From: CAIJNA01 sp964516815
Lineage (GTDB): Bacteria; Campylobacterota; Campylobacteria; Campylobacterales; Arcobacteraceae
Assembly (NCBI GenBank): GCA_964516815.1
Contig: CAZEXK010000008.1
Span: 1 to 56,275, forward strand
Direction: 5' to 3'
DNA: 56,275 nt
Both the position numbers and the translations under genes were made by a program. Shown piece by piece: positions 44,599 through 52,728 of the stretch; position 1 is the first letter of the stretch, and each line of letters begins with the position of its first letter. Under the pieces are notes generated by a model. The model was not told the origin of the DNA. It saw nothing but the letters and a program-made list of their open reading frames with translations, and ran no database searches.

Positions 44599-45030
44599 AT
44601 GGAATGTGAATTTGCAACAGTAAATAGCAATAAGAGCGAAATGAAAGAGATTTTTGATAATACAAAAAGTATAGCAATAATGGGATGTAGTCCAGATGAA
44701 ACTAAAGCTAGTAATATGGTTGCTAAATATTTAATAAATAATGGATTTACTGTATATCCTGTTTATCCCAAAGAAGATATTATTTTAGGTCAAAAAGTTT
44801 ATAGATCTTTAGCAGAAATTCCGCATAAAGTGGATATTGTGGATATATTTAGAAAAGCTAATGTAATTGCTTCTATTGTTGATGAATGTATTAAAAGAGG
44901 CGATATTTATTGTGTATGGTCACAATTAGGTTTAGTCAATAATGCAGCAATGCAAAAAGCAAAAGATGCTGGTATTAAAGCTGTTCAAAACTACTGTACA
45001 AAACTTGAACACATGGAATTAAACAAATAA
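44599..45030 (+). CDS. CoA-binding domain protein (YccU-like)
   Basis: A 143-residue single-domain protein with a CoA-binding Rossmann fold. Motifs include SIAIMGCSPDETKASNMVA, VYPVYPKEDIILGQKVYRS and VDIVDIFRKANV. Such stand-alone proteins bind CoA but have no settled function. It has a leader of charged residues before the domain. It ends one base before the convergent histidine kinase gene. Confidence 0.85.
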   Translation: MECEFATVNSNKSEMKEIFDNTKSIAIMGCSPDETKASNMVAKYLINNGFTVYPVYPKEDIILGQKVYRSLAEIPHKVDIVDIFRKANVIASIVDECIKRGDIYCVWSQLGLVNNAAMQKAKDAGIKAVQNYCTKLEHMELNK

Positions 45031-46332
45031 TTAAATATTTTTTAATTCACAATTAGGGTTTGAAGCTAAACTAAGTTTAGCAACTGCTCCTTGTATTCCA
45101 TCTGATCTATTTTGTATATCAATACTAGCACCCAGAAAGTCAGAAGAATTTTTTGATAAATACAAACCAAGTCCAGTTCCTGGATGATTTCCTACTCTTT
45201 TAAATGGAGCAAATAAGTCTACATTTTCAGGTATTCCCATACCTTCATCAATAACCTCAATAGTTATAAAATCATTTATATTAATAACTTTTATTGTAAT
45301 AGTTGATTCATTTTTAGTAAATTTAATTGCATTTTGTACAAAATTTTGTAAAATTTGATTTAATAAAGTAATTTGTATTGTAATATTGTGTTTATTTAAA
45401 TCACATATAAATTCAATTGTTATATTTTTTTCTCTACCAAGTAGAGTGTAGTTTTTTATTTTTTCTTTTAAAAATGAAATAATATCAATTTTAATAGCTT
45501 TTTCTAGTTGTGTACCTTCTTGTCTTCCCATATCTAAAATTGAAGTAATCATTTTATCTAAACCATTGATTTCATTGATAATTACTCTAAGTGATTCTTC
45601 ATATTTTTCAATAGGTCTAGCTTTTATTAAAGTAACTTCACTTTTAAGTTTTATTACTGCTAATGGTGTTTTAAGCTCATGAGCAGCACCAATAAATATT
45701 TCTTTTTGTTGTTTTACATATGTATTCATTTTTTTTGTTAAATAATTAATAGATTTAGCCAAAGGTACAAATTCAATTGGAAGACGCTTTTCATTTATTT
45801 TCTCAAATGATTTTTCATTCATATTTGAAAGTTTATTAGAAATATTAATAATAGGAAACAATAATGTACGAGAGACAATTAAAGCATATAAAACCACCAT
45901 AACAAAACCAGCAATTGAAAGTATAAAAATATTGGAAAATATTTTTTTAAGCATCATATCTTCTGCATGTATATTTTTACTAAGTTTTATAAAAGTATGA
46001 TTTATCAAATCAAAAGGATAGAATAATTCTATGAAATGATTACCTTTATTATCATATCTTTGTTTAAAGGTAATTTCACTCATAGTATATATTTTTACTA
46101 AATCAACACTTATATCATCAGTAACCAAAAGTTTGAGTTTTTTGTTGTGTTTTAAAGAGTTTACATTAACTCTATATATAATACTAGCTTTTCTTTGTAG
46201 TTTTTCAGTAACATCTTCATATATAGTTGCTTTAGTGAAGCCATAAAATAAAAAAGACATTACAATTGTAAATAAAGTAGTAGCAATAATAAGTTTAAAT
46301 GAAAACTCTTTATGGATACTTCTTTTTTTCAT
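45031..46332 (-). CDS. Sensor histidine kinase, partner of the HsrA/CosR-like regulator
   Basis: A 433-residue inner-membrane kinase. Helices at 12-32 and 131-154 flank a periplasmic sensor domain of about 100 residues. A HAMP-like region follows. The H-box is GAAHELKTPLAVIK with His218. N-, G1- and G2-box motifs are NFVQNAIKFT, DEGMGIPENV and GTGLGLYLS. The sensed signal is unknown. It begins eight bases after the regulator gene ends, so the two form an operon. Related regulators in Campylobacter and Helicobacter are orphans without a kinase partner. Confidence 0.92.
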   Translation of the reverse strand: MKKRSIHKEFSFKLIIATTLFTIVMSFLFYGFTKATIYEDVTEKLQRKASIIYRVNVNSLKHNKKLKLLVTDDISVDLVKIYTMSEITFKQRYDNKGNHFIELFYPFDLINHTFIKLSKNIHAEDMMLKKIFSNIFILSIAGFVMVVLYALIVSRTLLFPIINISNKLSNMNEKSFEKINEKRLPIEFVPLAKSINYLTKKMNTYVKQQKEIFIGAAHELKTPLAVIKLKSEVTLIKARPIEKYEESLRVIINEINGLDKMITSILDMGRQEGTQLEKAIKIDIISFLKEKIKNYTLLGREKNITIEFICDLNKHNITIQITLLNQILQNFVQNAIKFTKNESTITIKVININDFITIEVIDEGMGIPENVDLFAPFKRVGNHPGTGLGLYLSKNSSDFLGASIDIQNRSDGIQGAVAKLSLASNPNCELKNI

Positions 46333-46340
46333 CTGTCTTA

Positions 46341-47024
46341 CTAGATGTCATCGCTATCTTTTGGTGGATAACAAAATCTATAACCTCTTCGTCTGATTGT
46401 TTCAATCGTAGCAATATTTAAAGGCTTATCCATTTTTTGTCTAATTTGATTAATAGCAACTTCAATTACATTTGGAGTTACTAATTCAGGTTCTTCCCAA
46501 ATTGCATCAAGTAATTGTTCTTTAGATATTATTTGATCTCTATGTCTTGCAAGGTGTGTTAAAACTTCAAATGGCTTACCTTTTAATTCAATTTCATTTC
46601 CATCATAAATGATTTTTTCTTCATCTGGATTAATAGATAAGTTTTCAATAGTAATAACATTAGTACCACCAAATCTTAATCTACATTCAATTCTAGCAAG
46701 TAAAATATCAAAGTCGAATGGTTTTTTAATATAATCATCAGCACCAGTTTTTAAAGCAATTATTTCACTTTCTTTATCATCTCTTGCGCTAACAATAACG
46801 ACTGAAGTTCTAGAACTTCTAGTTTTAATTAGTCTTGTCAATTCTAGCCCATCTCCATCTGGAAGCATCCAGTCTGTAAGTACTAAATCATAGTTTCTAA
46901 TTTCAACAAAATATTCTGCATCTTTATAGTTTTCTGCAACATCAACTTGATATCCAAAGTCTTGAAGTCCCTCTTGTAATGTTCTGTTTAGAGTGCTTTC
47001 ATCTTCAACTATTAATATTCTCAT
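46341..47024 (-). CDS. OmpR-family response regulator of the HsrA/CosR group
   Basis: A 227-residue DNA-binding regulator. The receiver has the acidic pocket (VEDE, residues 6-9), Asp51 in LVLTDWMLPDGDG as phosphoacceptor, and the conserved Lys in YIKKPFDFD. The winged helix C-terminus includes ELKGKPFEVLTHLARHRDQI, LLDAIWEEPELVTPNVIEVA and RRRGYRFCYP. That half closely matches my memory of Campylobacter CosR and Helicobacter HsrA, essential atypical regulators that lack a normal phosphorylation site. Here the site looks intact. A TATAAT box at 47053-47058 and an AAGGGAA site precede it. Confidence 0.88.
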   Translation of the reverse strand: MRILIVEDESTLNRTLQEGLQDFGYQVDVAENYKDAEYFVEIRNYDLVLTDWMLPDGDGLELTRLIKTRSSRTSVVIVSARDDKESEIIALKTGADDYIKKPFDFDILLARIECRLRFGGTNVITIENLSINPDEEKIIYDGNEIELKGKPFEVLTHLARHRDQIISKEQLLDAIWEEPELVTPNVIEVAINQIRQKMDKPLNIATIETIRRRGYRFCYPPKDSDDI

Positions 47025-47052
47025 TGTATTTCCCTTATTATTTATAGGTGGA

Positions 47053-47058
47053 ATTATA
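47053..47058 (-). promoter_or_regulatory. -10 box for the regulator-kinase operon
   Basis: The minus strand reads TATAAT about 29 bases before the regulator ATG. Confidence 0.5.
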
Positions 47059-47143
47059 ACATAAAAAAATCGTATTTTAAATAATTCTTAAACGAATTTT
47101 AAAATTTACAATTATCGTACAAAATAGGTAAATAACTACTAAG

Positions 47144-47149
47144 TATTAT
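47144..47149 (+). promoter_or_regulatory. -10 box for the parvulin-fba operon
   Basis: TATTAT. Transcription from here would begin near 47156, leaving a normal leader for the ATG at 47185 but almost none for the ATG at 47161. Confidence 0.4.
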
Positions 47150-47184
47150 TTGGCTAAAATATGCAAAAATATATAGGATATAAA

Positions 47185-48021
47185 ATGCTCATAAAAAATA
47201 ATTTGAATAAATTAACGCTAACTGCTTTATTGTTTTGTCTTACTGCAAATGCAGCAGATGATAATAAAATATATGCAGTTGTTAACGGAATTAATATTAC
47301 CAAAACAGATATTTCAATTGCACTAAAAAATCAAAGAGTTGATTTTGATACATTAAAAAAAGAAGAACAAAAACAAGCAATTGATCAAGTAATTCAAAAG
47401 AAAATTCTTTCAGAAAAAGCATTAAAATCTGATATACCAAACACTAAAGTATATAAAGATACTTTAAATTTAACTATTAAAGGTTTAAAAGAAGAATTGG
47501 CACTTCAAATATGGCTACAAAGCATATCAAAAGATGTAACAGTATCCAAAGAAGATGCAAAAAAATATTATGATGATAATCAAAAATTATTTATGCAACC
47601 ATTGCAATTAAATGCAAGTCATATACTTGTAAAAACAAAAAAAGAAGCTGAAAAATTAATAAAAAAACTAAGTTCATCTAAAAATATAAAAGATGATTTT
47701 AAAAACTTGGCTATAAAAAAATCTACAGGACCAAGTGGTAAAAATGGTGGAAATTTAGGCTGGTTTACTCTAGAAAAAATGCTCCCAAATTTTTCAAAAG
47801 CAGCATTAGCATTAGAAGTAGGTAAGATTACAAAAACACCTGTGAAAACTCAATATGGTTATCATGTTATTCATTTAAATGATAAAAAAGAATCTAAAAG
47901 TATTGCCTTTCCTGAAGTTCAAAATAAAATCAATGCTATTTTAGGACAAAACAAATTTAAAGAAAAACTTGATGCAATTATTAAAAAAGAAATGTCTCAA
48001 GCAAAAATACAATATAAATAA
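47185..48021 (+). CDS. Periplasmic parvulin-type peptidyl-prolyl isomerase (Peb4/CBF2-like)
   Basis: A periplasmic chaperone and prolyl isomerase for outer-membrane proteins. Starting at the second ATG (47185), which has a TAGGA site, it is 278 residues; the first ATG at 47161 would add eight. The signal peptide ends TANA. A SurA-like N-terminal helical domain (VVNGINITKTDISIALKN) precedes the rotamase domain (LNASHILVKTKKEAE, GPSGKNGGNLGWF, VKTQYGYHVIHL). The order Peb4-fba is also found in C. jejuni. Confidence 0.9.
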   Translation: MLIKNNLNKLTLTALLFCLTANAADDNKIYAVVNGINITKTDISIALKNQRVDFDTLKKEEQKQAIDQVIQKKILSEKALKSDIPNTKVYKDTLNLTIKGLKEELALQIWLQSISKDVTVSKEDAKKYYDDNQKLFMQPLQLNASHILVKTKKEAEKLIKKLSSSKNIKDDFKNLAIKKSTGPSGKNGGNLGWFTLEKMLPNFSKAALALEVGKITKTPVKTQYGYHVIHLNDKKESKSIAFPEVQNKINAILGQNKFKEKLDAIIKKEMSQAKIQYK

Positions 48022-48027
48022 GGAAAT

Positions 48028-49098
48028 ATGATGGGCGTATTGAACATTGTAGATGCTGGTGTATTAACTGGTAGTGAGGCAAAAAAAGTATTTGATTATG
48101 CAAAAGAAAACAACTTTGCAATTCCCGCTGTAAATGTTGTAAATACAGAAAGTATAAATGCAGTATTAGAAGCTGCATCTATTGTAAACTCACCGATTAT
48201 ATTACAGTTTTCCAATGGTGGAGCTACTTTTTATGCAGGTAAGGGTTGTAAAGCCAAAAATGCATCAATATTAGGTGCTATTTCTGGTGCTCAACATATT
48301 CATATGATGGCACAAGCTTATAATGTTCCTGTAATATTACATACAGATCACGCTGCTAGAAAACTATTACCATGGATTGATTCATTAATACAAGCTAGTA
48401 AATTGCACTACGATGCTACAAAAAGACCATTGTTCACATCACATATGTTAGATTTAAGTGAAGAGCCTTTAGAAGAAAATATGAATACTTGTGTTGACTA
48501 TTTTAAGTTAATGAACAAGTTTGATATGATGATTGAAATTGAACTTGGAATCACAGGTGGTGAGGAAGATGGAGTTGATAATACAGATATTGACAATGCA
48601 TTATTATATACTCAACCAAGTGAAGTATTATATGCACATAATAGGCTAAGTGAAATATCACAAAACTTTACGATTGCAGCATCATTTGGAAATGTTCATG
48701 GAGTGTATAAACCTGGAAATGTTAAATTAACTCCAAAAATTCTTTTAGATTCACAAGAATACATTTCAAATAATCTTTCATGTGAAACAAAACCAGTTAA
48801 CTTTGTATTTCATGGTGGCAGTGGAAGTGATAAAAGTGAAATAAATGAAGCAATTTCTTATGGTGTTATAAAAATGAACATCGATACTGATACGCAATGG
48901 GCATTTTGGGATGGAGTTAGAGAGTTTGAAAATAAAAATAAAAACTACTTACAAAATCAAATTGGAAACCCTGAGGGGCAAGATAAACCAAACAAAAAAT
49001 ATTATGATCCAAGAGTTTGGCTAAGAGCAGGACAAAACTCTTTAGTTCATAGACTTAAAATTGCATTTATAGATTTAAACTGCTTGAATAGAAACTAA
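48028..49098 (+). CDS. fba: Class II fructose-bisphosphate aldolase
   Basis: Zinc-dependent aldolase of glycolysis and gluconeogenesis, 356 residues, E. coli FbaA type. The zinc-ligand motif is ILHTDHAARKLLPWID. Other motifs are FAIPAVNVVN, EIELGITGGEEDGVDN, ASFGNVHGVYKPGNV and FVFHGGSGSDKSEI. Two adjacent in-frame ATGs (48028, 48031) are possible starts. It lies six bases after the parvulin gene and is followed by a strong hairpin terminator. Confidence 0.96.
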   Translation: MMGVLNIVDAGVLTGSEAKKVFDYAKENNFAIPAVNVVNTESINAVLEAASIVNSPIILQFSNGGATFYAGKGCKAKNASILGAISGAQHIHMMAQAYNVPVILHTDHAARKLLPWIDSLIQASKLHYDATKRPLFTSHMLDLSEEPLEENMNTCVDYFKLMNKFDMMIEIELGITGGEEDGVDNTDIDNALLYTQPSEVLYAHNRLSEISQNFTIAASFGNVHGVYKPGNVKLTPKILLDSQEYISNNLSCETKPVNFVFHGGSGSDKSEINEAISYGVIKMNIDTDTQWAFWDGVREFENKNKNYLQNQIGNPEGQDKPNKKYYDPRVWLRAGQNSLVHRLKIAFIDLNCLNRN

Positions 49099-49116
49099 AA
49101 CTTTACTATTATAAAT

Positions 49117-49151
49117 AAAAAAAGGAAAAGCTAAAAACTTTTCCTTTTTTT
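49117..49151. terminator. Bidirectional intrinsic terminator between fba and the SulP gene
   Basis: A perfect 14-bp stem (arms 49117-49130 and 49138-49151) with a seven-base loop. A-run and T-run on the two sides make it work as a Rho-independent terminator on either strand. It lies between two convergent genes. Confidence 0.88.
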
Positions 49152-49165
49152 ATTTAATGTATGAT

Positions 49166-50707
49166 TTAATAATCATATGCTACTTTATATTTTGGATCAT
49201 CTTCTTCAAAGGTACAAAATTGTTTTGCATTTGTCATTATTGATTTACACTCACTACTTAAATGTCTTAGTTTTATACTTTTATTAGCTTCTGAATATTT
49301 TTTTGTAATAGCATCTATTGCTTCTACTCCTGATATATCCATAACTCTTGTATTTCTAAAGTCTAAAATCACATTTTGTGGATCATGTGCCAAATCAAAT
49401 TGCTCATTAAAATCAGTAACACTAGCAAAAAATAATGGACCATCAAAATCATATATTTTAGTTCCATCATCTTCTAAATGAATTTTTGCTGTTACTTTTG
49501 CATGTTTCCAAGCAAATACTAATGCAGATATAATAACTCCTGAAATCACAGCAATAGCTAGATCAGCTACAATTGTAATAGCAGTAACCACAAGTAATAC
49601 AAAAGCATCACTTTTAGGCATTTTACTTATTCTTGCAAAACTAGACCATTCAAAAGTACCTATAGCTACCATCCACATAATTCCAACTAATATAGCAACT
49701 GGTATTACGTTTAATAAATCAGTTAATAAAGCTACAAGCAGTATTAAACCAATAGAGGCTACAATACCTGATAATCTTCCCCATCCACCACTTGTATAAT
49801 TAATGATACTTTGACCAATCATAGCACACCCAGGCATTCCACCAAAAAAACCACAAGCAATATTTCCAGTACCTTGTGCGATACATTCTTGATTTGCACT
49901 TCCTCTTTTACCTGAAATCTCATCTAACACAGAAAGAGTTAATAGTGATTCAATTATACCTACAAGAGATATAATAATTGCATATGGAAGTATAAGTTTA
50001 AATGCATCAAAGTCAAGTATTAGTTCAGGAATTTGAAATTGAGGTAATAAGCCTTTAAATTGAGTTAACGAAGCTAAATCACCAACTAATTTTGTATCTA
50101 ATTTAAAATAATAAACAGCAGCAGTAAAAACAATAATAGCTATTAATCCAGAAGGTATAACATCTGTAAATTTTGGAACTAAATACATTGTAATCATGGT
50201 TCCTGCAATAATTATATACATTACAATACTTGCGTCATCTAAAAATTTTAACTGACTCATTGCGATTACAACAGCTAGTCCATTTACAAAACCATGAAGT
50301 GCTGGTTGTGGTACTAATCTTATAAATTTACCTAATTTAAATATACCTATGGAAATTTGAATAATACCAGCTATGATTGCTGTTAGTGTAATATATTGAA
50401 CTATACCAAAAGATAAGGCATCACCACTTATACCTTGAGATATCAAAATATCTTTTGCAGCTAAACTAACACCAACTAACACAATAGCAACTGCCCCAGT
50501 GGCTCCTGAAATCATTCCTGGTTTTCCACCAAAAATGGCAGTAATAAATCCAAGAATAAAAGCAGTATAAAGTCCAACTATTGGACTAACTTGAGCTATA
50601 AATGAAAATGCAATAGCTTCAGGAACGAGTGCAACTGCAACAACCAGTCCAGATAAAGTATCATTTTTTATTGAAGAACCTATGAATGTTTGTTTAAAAT
50701 TTAACAT
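49166..50707 (-). CDS. SulP-family anion transporter with STAS domain
   Basis: An inner-membrane SLC26/SulP carrier of 513 residues. About 12-14 hydrophobic segments are visible, with the early motif VALVPEAIAFSFIAQVSPIVGLYTAF and QECIAQGTGNIACGFFGGMPGCAMIGQS later. The cytosolic C-terminus is a STAS domain (VILDFRNTRVMDISGVEAIDAI). Substrate may be sulfate, bicarbonate or another anion; sequence alone does not decide. A TATAAT box lies at 50743-50748. Confidence 0.93.
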   Translation of the reverse strand: MLNFKQTFIGSSIKNDTLSGLVVAVALVPEAIAFSFIAQVSPIVGLYTAFILGFITAIFGGKPGMISGATGAVAIVLVGVSLAAKDILISQGISGDALSFGIVQYITLTAIIAGIIQISIGIFKLGKFIRLVPQPALHGFVNGLAVVIAMSQLKFLDDASIVMYIIIAGTMITMYLVPKFTDVIPSGLIAIIVFTAAVYYFKLDTKLVGDLASLTQFKGLLPQFQIPELILDFDAFKLILPYAIIISLVGIIESLLTLSVLDEISGKRGSANQECIAQGTGNIACGFFGGMPGCAMIGQSIINYTSGGWGRLSGIVASIGLILLVALLTDLLNVIPVAILVGIMWMVAIGTFEWSSFARISKMPKSDAFVLLVVTAITIVADLAIAVISGVIISALVFAWKHAKVTAKIHLEDDGTKIYDFDGPLFFASVTDFNEQFDLAHDPQNVILDFRNTRVMDISGVEAIDAITKKYSEANKSIKLRHLSSECKSIMTNAKQFCTFEEDDPKYKVAYDY

Positions 50708-50742
50708 TATTTACCTTTTACTTAATATATTATATAAACGCG

Positions 50743-50748
50743 ATTATA
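50743..50748 (-). promoter_or_regulatory. -10 box for the SulP gene
   Basis: The minus strand reads TATAAT about 36 bases before the SulP ATG. Confidence 0.5.
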
Positions 50749-50842
50749 TCTAAGTTGGTATTAAAAAATAGGAATATAAAATTAACTAATAATCAATTAA
50801 TTTTTACTATTTAACTATGATAAATTACAATCAATAAAAAAG

Positions 50843-50874
50843 CAAAAATACAATATAATAAACAAAAATACAAT
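50843..50874 (+). repeat. Direct repeat in the selO promoter region
   Basis: CAAAAATACAAT occurs at 50843-50854 and again at 50863-50874. A TATAAT at 50854-50859 lies between the copies, so the region probably contains the selO -10 box. Confidence 0.45.
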
Positions 50875-50894
50875 CTTGATATTAAGGAAAAATA

Positions 50895-52601
50895 TTGTCA
50901 AAACATAAAGTCACAAAAAGTATATTAAGTTTAAAAGATCTTGCAAAATTTGCAAATTATTCTTATATGGATAAGCTAAATCGTGATCCAGATTCTAAAA
51001 AAAATGGGATGGATCACGCACCAAGAGAAGTTTTTACAGGGCATTATGTACCAGTAACTCCAACGCCAATTGAAAAACCTAAATACATTACACATAGTAA
51101 GATTTTTTTTGAAGAACTTGGTTTTGCTGATGAAATGGCAAAATCTTCTGAATTTATTAAAATGTTTACTGGTGATATTTCAAATATTCCTGAACCAATG
51201 AGAAAAATAGGCTGGTCTACTGGTTATGCGCTTTCTATATATGGAAATGAATATTATGCTCAATGTCCATTTCTAACAGGTAATGGATATGGTGATGGTC
51301 GTGCTATTTCTGTACTAGAAGTTCTTATAAATTCTAAAAGATGGGAAATGCAATTAAAAGGTGCAGGCAGAACACCATATTGTCGTGGTGCAGATGGTCG
51401 TGCTGTTTTACGTTCAAGTGTTAGAGAGTTTTTGGCACAAGAACATATGTACGCACTATCAATTCCAACGTCTAGATCACTTAGTTTATATGTTTCCACA
51501 ACAGAAGAAGTCAAAAGACCATGGTATTCAGAAAGTTCGACTTCAAGAGATCCAGATATGCACATATCAGAAGCAGTTGCAATATCTACTCGTGTAGCAT
51601 CATCATTTATTCGTGTCGGTCAAATTGAACTATTTGCCAGACGTGTTAAAGAGCAAGAACACCCAAATGCAATCAATGAACTTGAACAAATTGTCTTGCA
51701 TTTAATAGATCGAGAATATGAAAATATTATTGATAAAAACCTAAGCATGCAAGAAAAAATAATATTACTTGCAAAAGAATTCGCAAATCGACTTACTTCA
51801 CTTGTGGCAAACTGGATTAGAGTTGGATATTGTCAAGGTAATTTTAATAGTGATAATTGTGCAGCAGGTGGGTATACACTTGACTTTGGTCCATTTGGAT
51901 TTTGTAATGAGTATAATCCACATTACCAACCATGGACAGGAGGAGGACATCATTTTTCATTTCTAAATCAAACCTTGGCCGCAAAAGAAAATTTTAACAT
52001 GTTTTATTTATCTTTAGAACCTTTACTATTATCAAATAAAGTTGCACTAAATAAACTAAAAAAAATAAACGACGATTTTTTAGATGTGATGCAAATAAAA
52101 ATGCAAAAAATGTGGACAAATAAACTAGGGCTTGAAACTTATAATGATGAATTATTAAAAGAGCTACAAAAACTCATGACACAAACGCCAGTTGATTACA
52201 CAATATTTTTTCGTGAACTGTCTTTTATACCAAATGAAATTAGCGCTTTAAAAAAAAGTTTTTATAATGATAATATTTCACAAGAACTAAGTACGAGTTG
52301 GTCAAAATGGTTTAGAACTTGGAGATCACTTATTGAAAAATCAAATAAAACTAATAGTATTCAAGAAATATCAAAAAAAATGAAGCTAAAAAATCCAAAA
52401 TATACTTTGCGTGAATGGATGCTTGTACCTGCGTATCAAAAAGCCAATGAAGGTGATTATACTTTGTTAAAAGAATTACAAGAAGTAATGACAAAACCTT
52501 ATGATGAACAATCAAAAGAAATTGAAGATAAATATTACAAGATAAAACCTCTTGAGTTTTTTGGAATAGGTGGATTGTCACACTTGAGTTGTTCTTCATG
52601 A
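50895..52601 (+). CDS. selO: Protein AMPylase SelO (YdiU family pseudokinase)
   Basis: A protein-kinase-fold enzyme that transfers AMP from ATP to protein hydroxyl groups, linked to oxidative stress. The 568-residue protein starts at TTG with an AAGGAAA site. Motifs: MQLKGAGRTPYCRGADGRAV and LRSSVREFLAQE, then GNFNSDNCAAGG and LDFGPFGF with the metal-binding Asn and Asp. The chain ends LSCSS, so Cys stands at the antepenultimate position where animal SelO has selenocysteine. It is divergent from the SulP gene with its own promoter. Confidence 0.93.
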   Translation: MSKHKVTKSILSLKDLAKFANYSYMDKLNRDPDSKKNGMDHAPREVFTGHYVPVTPTPIEKPKYITHSKIFFEELGFADEMAKSSEFIKMFTGDISNIPEPMRKIGWSTGYALSIYGNEYYAQCPFLTGNGYGDGRAISVLEVLINSKRWEMQLKGAGRTPYCRGADGRAVLRSSVREFLAQEHMYALSIPTSRSLSLYVSTTEEVKRPWYSESSTSRDPDMHISEAVAISTRVASSFIRVGQIELFARRVKEQEHPNAINELEQIVLHLIDREYENIIDKNLSMQEKIILLAKEFANRLTSLVANWIRVGYCQGNFNSDNCAAGGYTLDFGPFGFCNEYNPHYQPWTGGGHHFSFLNQTLAAKENFNMFYLSLEPLLLSNKVALNKLKKINDDFLDVMQIKMQKMWTNKLGLETYNDELLKELQKLMTQTPVDYTIFFRELSFIPNEISALKKSFYNDNISQELSTSWSKWFRTWRSLIEKSNKTNSIQEISKKMKLKNPKYTLREWMLVPAYQKANEGDYTLLKELQEVMTKPYDEQSKEIEDKYYKIKPLEFFGIGGLSHLSCSS

Positions 52602-52623
52602 GTTAAAATGATATTTTAACTCA
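52599..52623. repeat. Perfect 11-bp inverted repeat over the selO stop codon
   Basis: Arms at 52599-52609 and 52613-52623 pair completely around a three-base loop. The left arm contains the TGA stop. A T-run follows only after about 16 bases, so it is a poor classic terminator. It may still end transcription or protect the 3' end. Confidence 0.6.
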
Positions 52624-52697
52624 ATGATAAATATTTACCTTTTTTTATTTAAATTAAAAAGAATGATATCAAATCTCTTTTGAATTCTTAATTTTGC

Positions 52698-52703
52698 TAT
52701 AAT
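52698..52703 (+). promoter_or_regulatory. -10 box for recQ
   Basis: An extended box, TTTGCTATAAT, ends 25 bases before the recQ ATG. Confidence 0.55.
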
Positions 52704-52728
52704 ACAAAATAATTAATGAAAGACATAA

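Noticed and set aside
45024..45046. Short inverted repeat at the CoA-binding/kinase junction as a terminator
   Set aside because: The stem is all A and T, about seven pairs, and would be unstable; not distinguishable from background.
51260..51597. Open frames on both strands inside selO
   Set aside because: They lie wholly within the conserved catalytic region of SelO and have no ribosome site or recognisable product.
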